Source of the DNA: Alphaproteobacteria bacterium
GTDB taxonomy: Bacteria > Pseudomonadota > Alphaproteobacteria > Rhizobiales > Devosiaceae
Length of the DNA: 64,000 bases
NCBI GenBank assembly: GCA_018828145.1
Contig: JAHJWO010000047.1
Coordinates: forward strand, 1 to 64,000
Direction of reading: 5' to 3'
Shown: positions 42,755-51,965 of the stretch, one piece after another
Numbering within the stretch: position 1 is the first letter of the stretch
Layout of the letters: each line of letters begins with the position of its first letter
Position numbers and translations under genes: made by a program
The notes under the pieces: model-generated
Database searches by the model: none
What the model was told of the DNA's origin: nothing
Seen by the model: only the letters and a program-made list of their open reading frames with translations

Positions 42755-43231
42755 ATGGACAAACTCAAAGTACTCTACACCACCACCGAGGGGCGCCTGT
42801 CGCGCAAGGAGTGGTGGATCGGCGTCGTCGGCCTGATCATTGCCAGCATCGTGCTCAGCATCATCCTGGGGATGGTGGGGCTGGGCGGCGCATCGGGCTG
42901 GGGGCAGCTGATCGCCTATGTGATCCTGTTCTATCCGGGCTGGTGCATCGGCATCAAACGCCGGCAGGACCGCGACAACAATGCCACCGACTTCAAGGTA
43001 CTGATGGGGCTCTCGGGCCTGCTGACACTGCTGCAGGCCTTCGGCATCGGCGTGACCATGACCGACATGGGCAATGGCATAGTGATGCCGACGCCCGACA
43101 TGTGGATGTCGGTGCTCTATCTGCTGCTGGGCATATTCGGCATCTACATGCTGGTGCAGCTCGGCTTCCTGCGGGGCACGCCAGGCCCCAACAGCTATGG
43201 GCCCGATCCGCTGGGCTATGCCGCCGCATGA
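42755..43231 (+). CDS. DUF805 family inner-membrane protein
   Basis: 158 aa. It starts MDKLKVLYTTTEGRLSRKEWWIG, the DUF805 signature (aromatic-rich, basic before the first membrane segment), with about four hydrophobic segments (25-45, 50-65, 85-105, 115-140) and WCIGIKRRQDRDNN between helices. Function is unknown across the family. It lies between dapD and dapE on the same strand and is separated from dapE by 21 bp. Confidence 0.85.
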   Translation: MDKLKVLYTTTEGRLSRKEWWIGVVGLIIASIVLSIILGMVGLGGASGWGQLIAYVILFYPGWCIGIKRRQDRDNNATDFKVLMGLSGLLTLLQAFGIGVTMTDMGNGIVMPTPDMWMSVLYLLLGIFGIYMLVQLGFLRGTPGPNSYGPDPLGYAAA

Positions 43232-43252
43232 TCGACAAGGACGGGATTGCTC

Positions 43253-44413
43253 GTGACCAATGAACGACCGGACGATCCCGTCCGACTGCTCAAGCGCCTC
43301 ATTGCCTGCGCTTCGGTGACACCCGAAGAGGCGGGGGCCCTGGACCTGCTCGATGGCGCGCTGAGCGCCATCGGCTTCACCGTGACGCGGCTGCGCTTCG
43401 AGGGCGACGGCTCCTACCCGGTGGACAACCTCTTCGCCATTCGCGGCACGGGTGGCCGCCGGCTGCTGTTTGCCGGGCATACGGACGTGGTGCCGCCGGG
43501 CGAGCTGGCCAACTGGACGGCCGATCCCTTTACCCCCCGCGAAGCCGACGGCAAGCTTTACGGGCGCGGCGCTGCCGACATGAAATCGGGCATTGCAGCC
43601 TTCGTCGCCGCGGCCGCCACTATTCCGGCCGAGGCCGGCACGGTGATGCTGGCCATTACCAATGACGAGGAAGCCGACGCCATCAACGGCACCGACAAGC
43701 TGATGGCCTGGGCACAGGAACAGCAGCACCATTTCGACTTTGCCATTGTGGGGGAGCCGAGTTCGGCGAGCCTTTTGGGCGACAGCATCAAGATCGGGCG
43801 GCGCGGTTCGCTGTCGGGTAGCATCACGGTAACCGGATCACAGGGCCATGTGGCCTATCCCGAAAAGGCCAACAACCCCCTGCCCGCGCTGGCGCGGATC
43901 GTGACGGCGCTGGACAGCCAGATCGATACCGGCACCGAGCATTTTCCGGCGAGCAATCTCGAAGTCACCTCGATCGATGTCGGCAATGCCATTTCCAATG
44001 TCATTCCGGCTTCCGGGACGATCCGCTTCAATATCCGCTACAACGATCTGTGGACGCCGCAGACGCTGGCCGACTGGGTGCGCAAGCGCATTGCCGGCGT
44101 GGACGCGGGCGGCGCCCGGGTGGACTTCGCGGTTGCCGGAGCGCCATCGCGCTCCTTCCTGTCACCGCTGAGCGGGGATGTCGACACGCTGGCCGACGCC
44201 ATCGCGGCAACCACCGGCAGGCGGCCGGGGCTGTCGACCGGGGGCGGAACATCGGATGCGCGCTTTATCGCGCAATATGGGCCGGTCGTGGAATGCGGCC
44301 TCGTAGGTCCCAGCATGCACAAGGCGGATGAGCATATTGCGATAGCCGACCTGATCGGGCTGACCGAGATCTATCGGGGCTTCATGGTGCGGTTCTTCGG
44401 AGGAAAAGCATGA
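43253..44413 (+). CDS. dapE: Succinyl-diaminopimelate desuccinylase
   Basis: 386 aa, M20 metallopeptidase family. FAGHTDVVPPG (metal His), YGRGAADMKSGIAAFVAA (bridging Asp), TNDEEADAINGTDKLM (catalytic Glu pair) and the C-terminal GGGTSDARFIAQYGP and MHKADEH segments match DapE. It removes succinate from N-succinyl-LL-diaminopimelate. A GTG at 43253 is chosen, AAGGA lying 11 bases upstream; a TTG at 43247 is equally spaced for a closer site. The stop overlaps the next start by four bases. Confidence 0.94.
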   Translation: MTNERPDDPVRLLKRLIACASVTPEEAGALDLLDGALSAIGFTVTRLRFEGDGSYPVDNLFAIRGTGGRRLLFAGHTDVVPPGELANWTADPFTPREADGKLYGRGAADMKSGIAAFVAAAATIPAEAGTVMLAITNDEEADAINGTDKLMAWAQEQQHHFDFAIVGEPSSASLLGDSIKIGRRGSLSGSITVTGSQGHVAYPEKANNPLPALARIVTALDSQIDTGTEHFPASNLEVTSIDVGNAISNVIPASGTIRFNIRYNDLWTPQTLADWVRKRIAGVDAGGARVDFAVAGAPSRSFLSPLSGDVDTLADAIAATTGRRPGLSTGGGTSDARFIAQYGPVVECGLVGPSMHKADEHIAIADLIGLTEIYRGFMVRFFGGKA

Positions 44414-44952
44414 AGCTCTGGGCCGCGCTATCCAATGCCATTGCCGGCTGGATGATGATCCTGCGCGGGGAGACCGACTGGCGGCAGCGCTTTTCGCTGA
44501 CGACGCCCGGGCTGGCCACCGCGCTGATCGTCTTCGTCTTCGCGGCGTTCCTGGCGGTGGCCGTGGCGTCGATGAGCATCGGCATGCCCAGCCTTGGCGG
44601 CGTGCTCACCGCCATGTTCGTGCTGGCACTGCCGGTGACCTCGCTGGTGGTGACGCTGCTGGGTACGCGCCTGATGCTCAAGAGCGCCGAGCCGGTCCAT
44701 GACATGCTGGTGCCCGGCATCTATGCGGCCACGGCCTTCCTCATCATCGAGGGGCTGCTGGCCATGATCGGCGGACCAGTCGTGCTGCTGAGCTGGCTGG
44801 GACTGGCCTATCTGCTGTTTGCGCTGGCGCGCGCCGCGACCGCGTGGACGATCGGGGTTTCGGCGGGTTTTGCAGTTTTGACGGTCGTGCTGCTTGTCGC
44901 GATGCGCGTAGCGCTCTACATGCTGAGCACGCAAGCCGGTTCACCCCTTTAA
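44410..44952 (+). CDS. Hypothetical membrane protein overlapping dapE
   Basis: 180 aa with about five hydrophobic segments (35-55, 62-85, 100-118, 120-140, 145-170) and a short N-terminus with MILRGETDWRQRF. I do not recognise a named family; it resembles YIP1-like small membrane proteins in size and layout. ATGA overlap with dapE indicates translational coupling. A second polytopic protein of similar size follows at once, and the two may form a complex. Confidence 0.7.
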   Translation: MKLWAALSNAIAGWMMILRGETDWRQRFSLTTPGLATALIVFVFAAFLAVAVASMSIGMPSLGGVLTAMFVLALPVTSLVVTLLGTRLMLKSAEPVHDMLVPGIYAATAFLIIEGLLAMIGGPVVLLSWLGLAYLLFALARAATAWTIGVSAGFAVLTVVLLVAMRVALYMLSTQAGSPL

Positions 44953-44968
44953 GCATCGAGACCAGCCA

Positions 44969-45559
44969 TTGGCCCAACCGACCACGACTTTCCTCGATGA
45001 ACTGGTGGCCGCTGCACGCGGGTGCTTTGCCCTCGTCATCGGCAACCGGCAGGCCTCCACCTATTTCGATTTCCGCCAGACCGGGCTTGTCGGCTCATTC
45101 ATTGCGCTGGTGATCGGGCTGGCCGTGCAGGCCTTCGGCCCGCAGCTGCTGGGAAACCCGGCGCCGTCCGGCGTGGCCAGCACGGTGGTGATCCTGGGCG
45201 CGCTGGTGGTCGGCATCCAGTTCGGCGTCGCCTATGTGGTGCTGCGCCAGTTCGGCCGCAGCGACGGCTTCGTGCCTTTCGTCGTGGTGCAGAACTGGGC
45301 GACCATGTTCCAGGGCATAATCGCGGTGGCGATGATCGCGATCTTCGGCGAGCCCATTGCCATGGAGCCGGGCGGGGAAATGGCCCAGCTGACGACGGGC
45401 AGCATTCCCTTCGTGGCGCTCGGCATTGCGGCCTTTGCGATTTCCATCAATATCGCCCGCCTGATCCTGACGCTGCGCCCGCTGCATGTCGCGCTGTTCG
45501 TCATTGCCCAGCTGACCACGGCCTTCGTGATGCAGCCGCTATTGGGCGCGCTGCTCTGA
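44969..45559 (+). CDS. Hypothetical polytopic membrane protein
   Basis: 196 aa with about five hydrophobic segments (40-58, 70-92, 105-123, 140-160, 170-192) and a cytoplasmic N-terminus MAQPTTTFLDELVAAARGCFALVIGNRQA. The start is a TTG with only a weak GAG before it. It is similar in layout to the upstream gene, which suggests ancient duplication. Function unknown. It is convergent with truA, 7 bp away, with no terminator visible. Confidence 0.68.
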   Translation: MAQPTTTFLDELVAAARGCFALVIGNRQASTYFDFRQTGLVGSFIALVIGLAVQAFGPQLLGNPAPSGVASTVVILGALVVGIQFGVAYVVLRQFGRSDGFVPFVVVQNWATMFQGIIAVAMIAIFGEPIAMEPGGEMAQLTTGSIPFVALGIAAFAISINIARLILTLRPLHVALFVIAQLTTAFVMQPLLGALL

Positions 45560-45566
45560 GCCTCTG

Positions 45567-46304
45567 CTAATAATCAACACGCGTCAGATAGAGACCGGCT
45601 GACGGGGCCATGGCGCCGCAGCGCCGGCGATCGCGTGCATCGAGCGCGGCGCGGAACTCGGCCGGGCTCCACTTGCCCTCCCCCACCATCTTGAGCGAGC
45701 CCACCATGGAGCGCACCTGATGATGCAGGAAGCTGCGGGCGCTGGCCGTGATGACGATATGATCGAGCTCGCGCCGCACCGCGAAGGCGTCGAGCGTGCG
45801 CAGGGGCGACTTGGCCTGGCATTCGGCCGAGCGGAAGGTGGTGAAATCATGCGTGCCCAGGATCAGTCCGGCGGCATGGTCCATGGCATCGGCATCGAGC
45901 GGCATGGGCAGGTGCCAGACATGATTGCGCTCGATGACCGGCGGGGCGCGGCGATTGAGGATGCGATATTCGTAGTGGCGCGCCCTGGCGGAGAAGCGGG
46001 CCTCGAAGCTGTCGTCCACCGCGTCGGCGGCGATGATGGCGACCGGCTGGGGGCGCAGGTGATAGTTCAGCGCCTCGCGGATGCGGAACGGGTCCCAGCT
46101 CTTGCCCAGGTCGAAATGGGCGACCTGGCCGAGGGCATGCACGCCCGCATCGGTGCGGCCGGCGGCCTGGGTGGTGACGGTTTCGCCCGACATGGCGGCA
46201 ATGGCCTCCTCGAGCGCCTGCTGCACGCTGGGACGATCCGGCTGGCGCTGCCAGCCGGAAAAGGGGGTTCCGTCATATTCGATGGTGAGGCGGTAGCGTG
46301 GCAT
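45567..46304 (-). CDS. truA: tRNA pseudouridine(38-40) synthase
   Basis: 245 aa. Catalytic Asp52 is in [18 protein letters not shown]. Other conserved segments are [12 protein letters not shown] at the N-terminus and [19 protein letters not shown] near the C-terminus. It modifies uridines 38-40 in the tRNA anticodon arm. It starts immediately after the fmt stop, so fmt and truA are translationally coupled. Gene order def-fmt-truA is common in this lineage. Confidence 0.96.
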   Translation of the reverse strand: MPRYRLTIEYDGTPFSGWQRQPDRPSVQQALEEAIAAMSGETVTTQAAGRTDAGVHALGQVAHFDLGKSWDPFRIREALNYHLRPQPVAIIAADAVDDSFEARFSARARHYEYRILNRRAPPVIERNHVWHLPMPLDADAMDHAAGLILGTHDFTTFRSAECQAKSPLRTLDAFAVRRELDHIVITASARSFLHHQVRSMVGSLKMVGEGKWSPAEFRAALDARDRRRCGAMAPSAGLYLTRVDY

Positions 46305-47225
46305 CTAGCGCACGGTCGGCGGCAAGGCCCCTGCCCCGCGCAGGAAGGTGGCGGCGTCCATGGCGCCCTTGCCCTCGCGCTGCAGCTGGGTGAGGCGGAC
46401 GGCGCCGGAGCCGCAGGCGATGGTGAGGCCATCGAGCAGGGTGCCGGGCGCGCCGGAGCCTTCGGCCAGGATGGAGCGCAGGGCCTTGATGCGGACGGGC
46501 TTGCGGGCCAGCTCGAGCTCGAACCAGGCGCCGGGGAAAGGCGCGAGGCCGCGAATGTGGTTATGCACCTCGGCGGCGGGGCGGGACCAATCGATGCGGG
46601 CTTCGGCCTTTTCGATCTTCTTGGCGTAGACGGCGCCGGTTTCGGGCTGGGGGGTGAAATCGAGGCTGCCGCGTTCGAGGGCGGCGAGGGCGCGGCCCAT
46701 GAGGTCGGCGCCGGTGCGCATCATGGTGTCGTGCAGCTCGCCCGCCGTCATGTCCGGGCCGATGGGCATGACCTCGCCGATGGCGACGGGGCCGGTATCG
46801 AGCCCCTCGTCCATCTGCATGACCATGACGCCGGTCTGGGTGTCGCCGGCCATGATGGCGCGCTGGATGGGGGCGGCGCCGCGCCAGCGTGGCAGCAGGG
46901 ACCCATGCAGGTTGAGGCAGCCGAGGGCCGGCGCCTCGAGGATGGGCCTGGGCAGCAGCAGGCCATAGGCGACGACGATGGCGACGTCGGCCTGGTGGCT
47001 GGCAAAGACGATCTGCTCGGCCTCGCCCTTGAGCGAGCGCGGGGTGAAGACCGGAATGCCGAAGCCTTCGGCCGCCAGGTGGACGGGCGACTTGCGCTCC
47101 TCCTGGCCGCGGCCGGCGGGCTTGGGCGCACGGGTATAGACCGCGACGACCTCATGGCCGGACGAGACGATTTCGGTCAGGGTGGGGACGGAAAAATCGG
47201 GCGTGCCCATGAAGACGACGCGCAT
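46305..47225 (-). CDS. fmt: Methionyl-tRNA formyltransferase
   Basis: 306 aa. The N-terminal formyltransferase domain begins [16 protein letters not shown] and contains the folate and catalytic region [20 protein letters not shown] (Asn and His) and the downstream Asp in [16 protein letters not shown]. The C-terminal tRNA-binding domain has [13 protein letters not shown]. It formylates initiator Met-tRNA, which the adjacent deformylase gene later undoes on proteins. The start is trimmed to 47225 because the longer frame lacks conservation. Confidence 0.96.
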   Translation of the reverse strand: MRVVFMGTPDFSVPTLTEIVSSGHEVVAVYTRAPKPAGRGQEERKSPVHLAAEGFGIPVFTPRSLKGEAEQIVFASHQADVAIVVAYGLLLPRPILEAPALGCLNLHGSLLPRWRGAAPIQRAIMAGDTQTGVMVMQMDEGLDTGPVAIGEVMPIGPDMTAGELHDTMMRTGADLMGRALAALERGSLDFTPQPETGAVYAKKIEKAEARIDWSRPAAEVHNHIRGLAPFPGAWFELELARKPVRIKALRSILAEGSGAPGTLLDGLTIACGSGAVRLTQLQREGKGAMDAATFLRGAGALPPTVR

Positions 47226-47260
47226 TGGCAGGGCTCTCTTCTTCCTAGGTCTCTGGAATT

Positions 47261-47343
47261 CGTGCCATTCGGCCATAGGCCTCCTGGCCTAGTCGCCTCA
47301 AATCGCTCCACCGGAGCGATTTGCCCTGTGGGACGGCGCCTAG
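47261..47343. repeat. Two-hairpin intergenic element, copy A
   Basis: About 83 bp between fmt and def. Left hairpin GGCC-ATA-GGCC flanked by GCCA..TGGC; right hairpin AAATCGCTCC-ACC-GGAGCGATTT; then GCCCTGTGGGACGG. It matches copies at 51558 and 57757, with the stems altered in a paired way. It ends at the def stop codon. Confidence 0.72.
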
Positions 47344-47855
47344 CCCGCCGCCCGCTTGGCGGCCTTGTCGAATTTCTTGATGACGCGGTCGCGCTTGAGG
47401 CGGCTCAGATAGTCGATATAGAGCACGCCATCGAGGTGATCGAGCTCGTGCTGGATGCACACGGCGAGCTTGCCTTCGGCCTGCCGGACCACTTCATTGC
47501 CATCGAGATCGGTGTATTTCACCGTGACCTCGTTGGGGCGCTCGACCTCGTAATAGAGCTCGGGGATGGAGAGGCATCCTTCTTCGGTGACCTGCATCTG
47601 CTCGCCGAAATGGGTGATTTCGGGATTGACCAGCACCATGGGCTCGGGGGTTTCGCCCTCGGGGGCCAGGTCCATCACCACGATGCGCTTCATCACGCCG
47701 ATCTGGGGCGCGGCGAGGCCGATGCCGGGGGCATCATACATGGTGTCGAGCATGTCCTTGGCCAGCGCCTTGATCTCGTCGTCGATCTCGATGATGGGAT
47801 CGGTGACGGCTCGCAGGCGCGCATCGGGAATGACAAGAATGGGGCGGATGGCCAT
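47340..47855 (-). CDS. def: Peptide deformylase
   Basis: 171 aa with all three deformylase motifs: GIGLAAPQIG (about 45-54), EGCLSIP (about 92-98, metal Cys) and QHELDHLDG (about 135-143, two metal His and catalytic Glu). It removes the N-formyl group from nascent proteins. The open frame continues far upstream in a fused register, but MAIRPILVIPDARLR at 47855 is the family start. It is divergent from rmuC. Copy A of the repeat lies between it and fmt, inside the operon. Confidence 0.96.
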   Translation of the reverse strand: MAIRPILVIPDARLRAVTDPIIEIDDEIKALAKDMLDTMYDAPGIGLAAPQIGVMKRIVVMDLAPEGETPEPMVLVNPEITHFGEQMQVTEEGCLSIPELYYEVERPNEVTVKYTDLDGNEVVRQAEGKLAVCIQHELDHLDGVLYIDYLSRLKRDRVIKKFDKAAKRAAG

Positions 47856-47979
47856 GGGTAGAGGTCCGGCGGAAAGGGATTTGCCTTTCGATATGGTATT
47901 TGTCGCGCTGCGGTCAACTCTTGTGGCCCTTGCGCAAGAGAACATTCTGCGAACAGACGAATCGCGGTAAGAAACGCAG

Positions 47980-49398
47980 ATGGATAATGTGCTCTTTGTC
48001 ATCGGCGATTTCCCCGTAACGCAGGCCATGGCGCTGATCGGCGGCGTGACGCTGGCCGCCCTGCTGCTGGTGGTGGTGACGATCGCCGTGATGCGCGCCA
48101 GTGCCAGCCGCGCGGCCGAGGCCGGGGCGCAGCTGGTGGCGCAGCTGCGCGAGGGCTTTGTCGCCCAGCTGGGCGAGCGCGACCTGCGCATCCAGGAGCT
48201 GGACCACCAGGTCCGGGTCGAGCGGGAGCGCGGCAGCGAGCAGGTGGAGCGGCTGCAGGAAAGGAATTCCGAGCTATTGGCCGAGGTTTCGGCCTTGCGG
48301 GCGCGGATGGCCGAACAGGTGGCGCAGGCCCAGGCCAGCGAGGCGCGGTTCCTCGCTGCCCGGCAGCAGATGACCGACGAGTTCAAGGCCATTGCCGGCG
48401 ACGTGCTGAAGAACCAGAGCGAGACCTTCACCAAGCAGAACCGCGAGCAGGTCGATACGCTGCTCAAGCCGCTGCAGGAGAAGATCGGCGAATTTCACGT
48501 CGGGCTGATCAAGGACCGGGCGACGATGGGCGAACAGATCCGCGCGCTGCTGGAAAGCAATGTGCAGATCACCACCGAGGCCAATAATCTGACGCGGGCG
48601 CTCAAGGGCAATTCGCAGACGCAGGGGGCCTGGGGGGAGATGATCCTCTCGACCATCCTCGAACGAAGCGGCCTGCGCGAGGGCGAGCAATATGTGACGC
48701 AGCAGAGCCATGCCGGCGAAGCTGGATCGCGCCTGCGCACGGATGTCGAAGTGCTGATGCCCAATGACGACCGGCTGGTGATCGATTCCAAGGTCTCGCT
48801 GACGGCTTTCGAGGCCTATACCAATTGCGAGGACGAGACGCGGGCCGTGCACCTGCAGGCCCATGTCACCTCCGTCAGGGCCCATATCCGCACGCTGGGC
48901 GAGAAGGCCTATCAGCGGCATGCGCGCAGCAGCCTCGACTATGTGATGATGTTCGTGCCGATCGAGGCGGCGCTGGCCACGGCGATGCAGGCCGATGCCA
49001 AGCTGTTCGAATATGGCATGAGCCAGGGCGTGATGCTGACCACGCCGACGACGCTGATGACCGTGCTGCGCACAGTGCGCAATGTCTGGGATATCGAAAA
49101 GCGCCATCGCAATGCCGACGAAATTGCCGAGCGGGCGGGCGCGCTTTACGAAAAGGTGGCCGGGTTCCTCGCCAGCATGGACAAGCTCGACGGGCAGCTG
49201 GACAAGGCGCGGCAGAGCTTTGACGAGGCCAAGGGGCAGCTATCGAGCGGCCGGGGCAATGTGCTGCGGCAGGTGGAAATGCTGCGCGAGCTTGGAGCCA
49301 AGACCAATCGCAGCCTGCCCTCGGGCTGGGATGGCGGCAGCGACGAGATGCCCACTTTGCGCATCGTGGGCAAGGATGAGCCGGGCGACCTCGCCTAG
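47980..49398 (+). CDS. rmuC: DNA recombination protein RmuC family
   Basis: 472 aa. A single N-terminal membrane segment (about 12-37) is followed by a coiled coil (about 40-125, rich in Glu, Arg, Gln) and the RmuC domain (about 140-430), with GNSQTQGAWGEMILSTILERSGL, VIDSKVSLTAFEAY and MMFVPIEAALATAM. RmuC limits inversions at short repeats; the domain is PD-(D/E)xK nuclease-like. It stands alone and is divergent from def. Assignment is secure, mechanism less so. Confidence 0.93.
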   Translation: MDNVLFVIGDFPVTQAMALIGGVTLAALLLVVVTIAVMRASASRAAEAGAQLVAQLREGFVAQLGERDLRIQELDHQVRVERERGSEQVERLQERNSELLAEVSALRARMAEQVAQAQASEARFLAARQQMTDEFKAIAGDVLKNQSETFTKQNREQVDTLLKPLQEKIGEFHVGLIKDRATMGEQIRALLESNVQITTEANNLTRALKGNSQTQGAWGEMILSTILERSGLREGEQYVTQQSHAGEAGSRLRTDVEVLMPNDDRLVIDSKVSLTAFEAYTNCEDETRAVHLQAHVTSVRAHIRTLGEKAYQRHARSSLDYVMMFVPIEAALATAMQADAKLFEYGMSQGVMLTTPTTLMTVLRTVRNVWDIEKRHRNADEIAERAGALYEKVAGFLASMDKLDGQLDKARQSFDEAKGQLSSGRGNVLRQVEMLRELGAKTNRSLPSGWDGGSDEMPTLRIVGKDEPGDLA

Positions 49399-49481
49399 GG
49401 ACGTTCACGTTCGAGGCCCTGGATCGAACCAGTTGGCTGCCGCCGCGTTGATCCCGTGCTCATCCAGCAAGGGAGGCGAGA

Positions 49482-49973
49482 ATGGCGCAGCATCACGACC
49501 ACCGTGGCACAATGGTGCCACAGGATACCAATTTCGATAATGCCGACCAGCCGGGCATTGCCCAGCCCTATACCCAGAGCGAAGTCGAAGAACTGCTCTA
49601 TGGCGATGACCGCCCGGCCAGCGAGCGCCTGGCGCGCCTGCGGGAGCTGCGGGACGAAAGCGCCATCCGCGAAAGCGGCGACTGGGGCGGGCAGGATCCG
49701 GCCGCCATGCTGGACGAACTCGACCGCGCCATCGATGAGCTCAGCGCGATGATCGCCAATGGCGATGACGGGGAGGCCTATGCAGGCTTGGCCACCAATT
49801 TCGACAACGACCCGGCCGACCGGCTCGATGCCCTGTCGCCCGACGACGAGGACGGGCGCCACGCCATCGAGGGCGATGACGAGGTGCTGGACGAGGAAGA
49901 CGAGGCGGCCCTGCTGGAGGAACCGCAATGGGATGGCGGCGACGAGTTCCGCACCGACAAGGACTTCCACTAG
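49482..49973 (+). CDS. Acidic hypothetical protein
   Basis: 163 aa, very rich in Asp and Glu, especially the last 60 residues (SPDDEDGRH, DDEVLDEEDEAALLEE). The central part has helical LARLRELRDES and MLDELDRAIDELSAMIAN. No signal or membrane segment. GGGAGG precedes the ATG, so it is probably expressed. I do not recognise the family. Its acidity might serve partner binding or DNA mimicry; no function is assigned. Confidence 0.7.
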   Translation: MAQHHDHRGTMVPQDTNFDNADQPGIAQPYTQSEVEELLYGDDRPASERLARLRELRDESAIRESGDWGGQDPAAMLDELDRAIDELSAMIANGDDGEAYAGLATNFDNDPADRLDALSPDDEDGRHAIEGDDEVLDEEDEAALLEEPQWDGGDEFRTDKDFH

Positions 49974-50055
49974 CGATTTCAATTTGCCGTTATGCCCATG
50001 GGCGCGCCACGCGGCGCGCCCTATCGTCCTCAGCCTGAAGCGGAGGAAACGATAG

Positions 50056-50949
50056 ATGACGGAGCATAATGGCGACGACCGTCCTGCGATCACGCAGGAC
50101 ATGATCAACCTCTTTGACGAATATACCCACCTCTCGCTCGACCGCCGGGCCTTCATGGACAATCTGGCCAAGCTCGCCGGTTCCATGACAGCGGCCACGG
50201 CCGCAGCAGCGCTGATGGCCTCCAATGTGCAGGCGCAGGGGCTGACGTCCGAGACGGACGCCAATCTGACTATTTCCGATGTGACCTATCCAGGCGCCCA
50301 GGGCGAGATGAAGGGCTACCTCGTCGTCCCCGCGAGTGGCGGACCGCATGGCGCCGTGATCGTGGTGCACGAGAATCGGGGCCTTAATGCCCATATCAAG
50401 GATGTTGCCCGGCGTGTTGCGCTGGAGGGCTTCGTGGCGCTGGCGCCAGACTTTCTCTCCGACGCCGGCGGAACACCAGCCGATGAAGAAGCGGCGCGGG
50501 CAATGTTCGGGGACCTGTCGGCAGCCGATGTTGCAGCCAATGGCGTGGCCACCATCGCCTATCTCCAGTCCCTGCCCAATGTGACCGGCAAGGTGGGCGC
50601 AATGGGCTTTTGCTGGGGTGGCGGCACGGTCAACAACCTGGCCGTGGCATCGCCCGACCTGGCGGCGGCCGTGGCCTATTATGGCGGCCAGCCTGCAGCG
50701 GAGGGCGTGCCCCAGATCCGGGCCCGGCTGATGCTGCATTATGCCGGGCTGGACGACCGGATCAATGCCGGCATTCCCGCCTTCGAAGACGCGCTGGAGG
50801 CGGCGGGCACAGACTACCAGCTGTTCATGTATGACGGGGTGAACCACGCCTTCAACAACGAGACCAGTGCGGCCCGCTATGACAAGGCGGCGGCAGACCT
50901 GGCCTGGTCGCGCACCATCGCGCTGTTCAAGGAAACGCTGTCCGGCTAG
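50056..50949 (+). CDS. Tat-exported dienelactone hydrolase family protein
   Basis: 297 aa. The N-terminal region has a twin-arginine-like motif [16 protein letters not shown] (Arg30-Arg31) with a hydrophobic stretch and a likely cleavage near VQA|QG (60), so it probably folds in the cytoplasm and is exported. The alpha/beta hydrolase domain has the dienelactone hydrolase triad Cys186 (GFCWGGG), Asp233 and His264 (GVNHAF). The substrate could be a lactone or ester. GGAGG lies before the ATG. The 30-residue extension before the Tat motif is unusually long. Confidence 0.87.
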   Translation: MTEHNGDDRPAITQDMINLFDEYTHLSLDRRAFMDNLAKLAGSMTAATAAAALMASNVQAQGLTSETDANLTISDVTYPGAQGEMKGYLVVPASGGPHGAVIVVHENRGLNAHIKDVARRVALEGFVALAPDFLSDAGGTPADEEAARAMFGDLSAADVAANGVATIAYLQSLPNVTGKVGAMGFCWGGGTVNNLAVASPDLAAAVAYYGGQPAAEGVPQIRARLMLHYAGLDDRINAGIPAFEDALEAAGTDYQLFMYDGVNHAFNNETSAARYDKAAADLAWSRTIALFKETLSG

Positions 50950-51539
50950 ATCTCGGTACGGGCCCTGAGGGCCTGGCTGAGGGTGCCTTCGTCGAGATAA
51001 TCGAGCTCGCCGCCCACGGGGACGCCGTGGGCGAGACGGGTGACCTTGGCGCCGGAACCGACCAGGCGGTCGGTGATGTAGTGGGCGGTTGTCTGCCCCT
51101 CCACGGTGGCGTTGACGGCCAGCACCACTTCCTTGAACTGGGGCGCACGCGCCAGCAGGGAATCGACGGAAATGTCGTCGGGGCCGACGCCATCGAGCGG
51201 CGAGAGGACGCCGCCCAGGACATGGTATTTGACGGGGCCGACGCCGGCACGCTCAAGCGCCCAGAGATCGGCAACGTCTTCCACCACGATGAGCATGCCG
51301 CTGTCGCGGCGTGGGTCGGCGCAGATGGAACAGGGGCTCATGGTGTCGATATTGCCGCAAACCTCGCAGGTGCGGACGGCCACGACAGCGCGGTCGAGCG
51401 CCGCCGAGAGCGGGATCATCAGCTGATCCTTCTTCTTGACCAGGTGCAGCACGGCGCGGCGAGCCGAACGTGGTCCAAGTCCCGGAAGGCGCGCCAGGAG
51501 CTGGATCAGCTGTTCAATTTCCGGTCCGCCGGAGGCCAT
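50946..51539 (-). CDS. recR: Recombination protein RecR
   Basis: 197 aa. It has an N-terminal helix-hairpin-helix ([19 protein letters not shown]), a four-Cys zinc site (Cys58, 61, 70, 73) and a TOPRIM domain ([16 protein letters not shown] to [13 protein letters not shown]). It acts with RecF and RecO to load RecA at gaps. The start is set at 51539 ([10 protein letters not shown]) following GAGAAGAAG. Third gene of dnaX-ybaB-recR, separated from ybaB by a repeat element. Confidence 0.96.
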   Translation of the reverse strand: MASGGPEIEQLIQLLARLPGLGPRSARRAVLHLVKKKDQLMIPLSAALDRAVVAVRTCEVCGNIDTMSPCSICADPRRDSGMLIVVEDVADLWALERAGVGPVKYHVLGGVLSPLDGVGPDDISVDSLLARAPQFKEVVLAVNATVEGQTTAHYITDRLVGSGAKVTRLAHGVPVGGELDYLDEGTLSQALRARTEI

Positions 51540-51557
51540 GTTTCTTCTTCTCAATGA

Positions 51558-51644
51558 ACGGCCATTCGAGCACAGCTCTCATGGCCTTCTCACCTCAAAT
51601 CGCTCCGCGGGAGCGATGGGCCCTTATGGGACGGTTCGAAGCTA
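51558..51644. repeat. Two-hairpin intergenic element, copy B
   Basis: About 87 bp between recR and ybaB. GGCCAT..GAGC-ACA-GCTC..ATGGCC hairpin, then AATCGCTCC-GCG-GGAGCGAT, then GCCCTTATGGGACGG and TTCGAAG. It ends in the ybaB stop codon, as copy A ends in the def stop. Confidence 0.72.
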
Positions 51645-51965
51645 GAACGGGAACTTCATGCCCGGCGGTATGGGGAGCCCAGCCGTGACTTCGGCCATCT
51701 TCTTCTGCATTTCGGCTTCGGACTTGGCCTTGGCGTCGGCATGCGCGGCGATGATCAGGTCTTCGAGGACCTCGACATCGTCTTCCTTGAACAGGGACGG
51801 GTCGATCTTGACGCCCTTGAGGTCGCCCTTGCCGCTGAGCGACACGGTGACCATGCCACCGCCGGAGCGGCCTTCGACCACGAGATTGGCAAGCTCGGCC
51901 TGCATGGCCTCCATCTTGCCCTTCATCTCGCCTGCGGCCTTCATCATACCCATGATGTCTTTCAT
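51642..51965 (-). CDS. YbaB/EbfC nucleoid-associated protein
   Basis: 107 aa. [32 protein letters not shown] at the start, [25 protein letters not shown] in the centre and a Gly-Pro-rich end ([12 protein letters not shown]) are typical. It forms a dimer with tweezer-like arms that binds DNA. The start overlaps the dnaX stop by four bases, the usual dnaX-ybaB coupling. Confidence 0.95.
   Translation of the reverse strand: MKDIMGMMKAAGEMKGKMEAMQAELANLVVEGRSGGGMVTVSLSGKGDLKGVKIDPSLFKEDDVEVLEDLIIAAHADAKAKSEAEMQKKMAEVTAGLPIPPGMKFPF

Noticed and set aside
40247..43732. 1161-codon minus-strand frame extending beyond the FAD oxidoreductase
   Set aside because: Only the last 459 codons match a family; the upstream part is antisense to dapD and DUF805 and the family start ATG is at 41626.
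47340..48467. Def open as a 375-codon fusion frame
   Set aside because: The extra N-terminal part is antisense to rmuC and unconserved; the deformylase start is at 47855.
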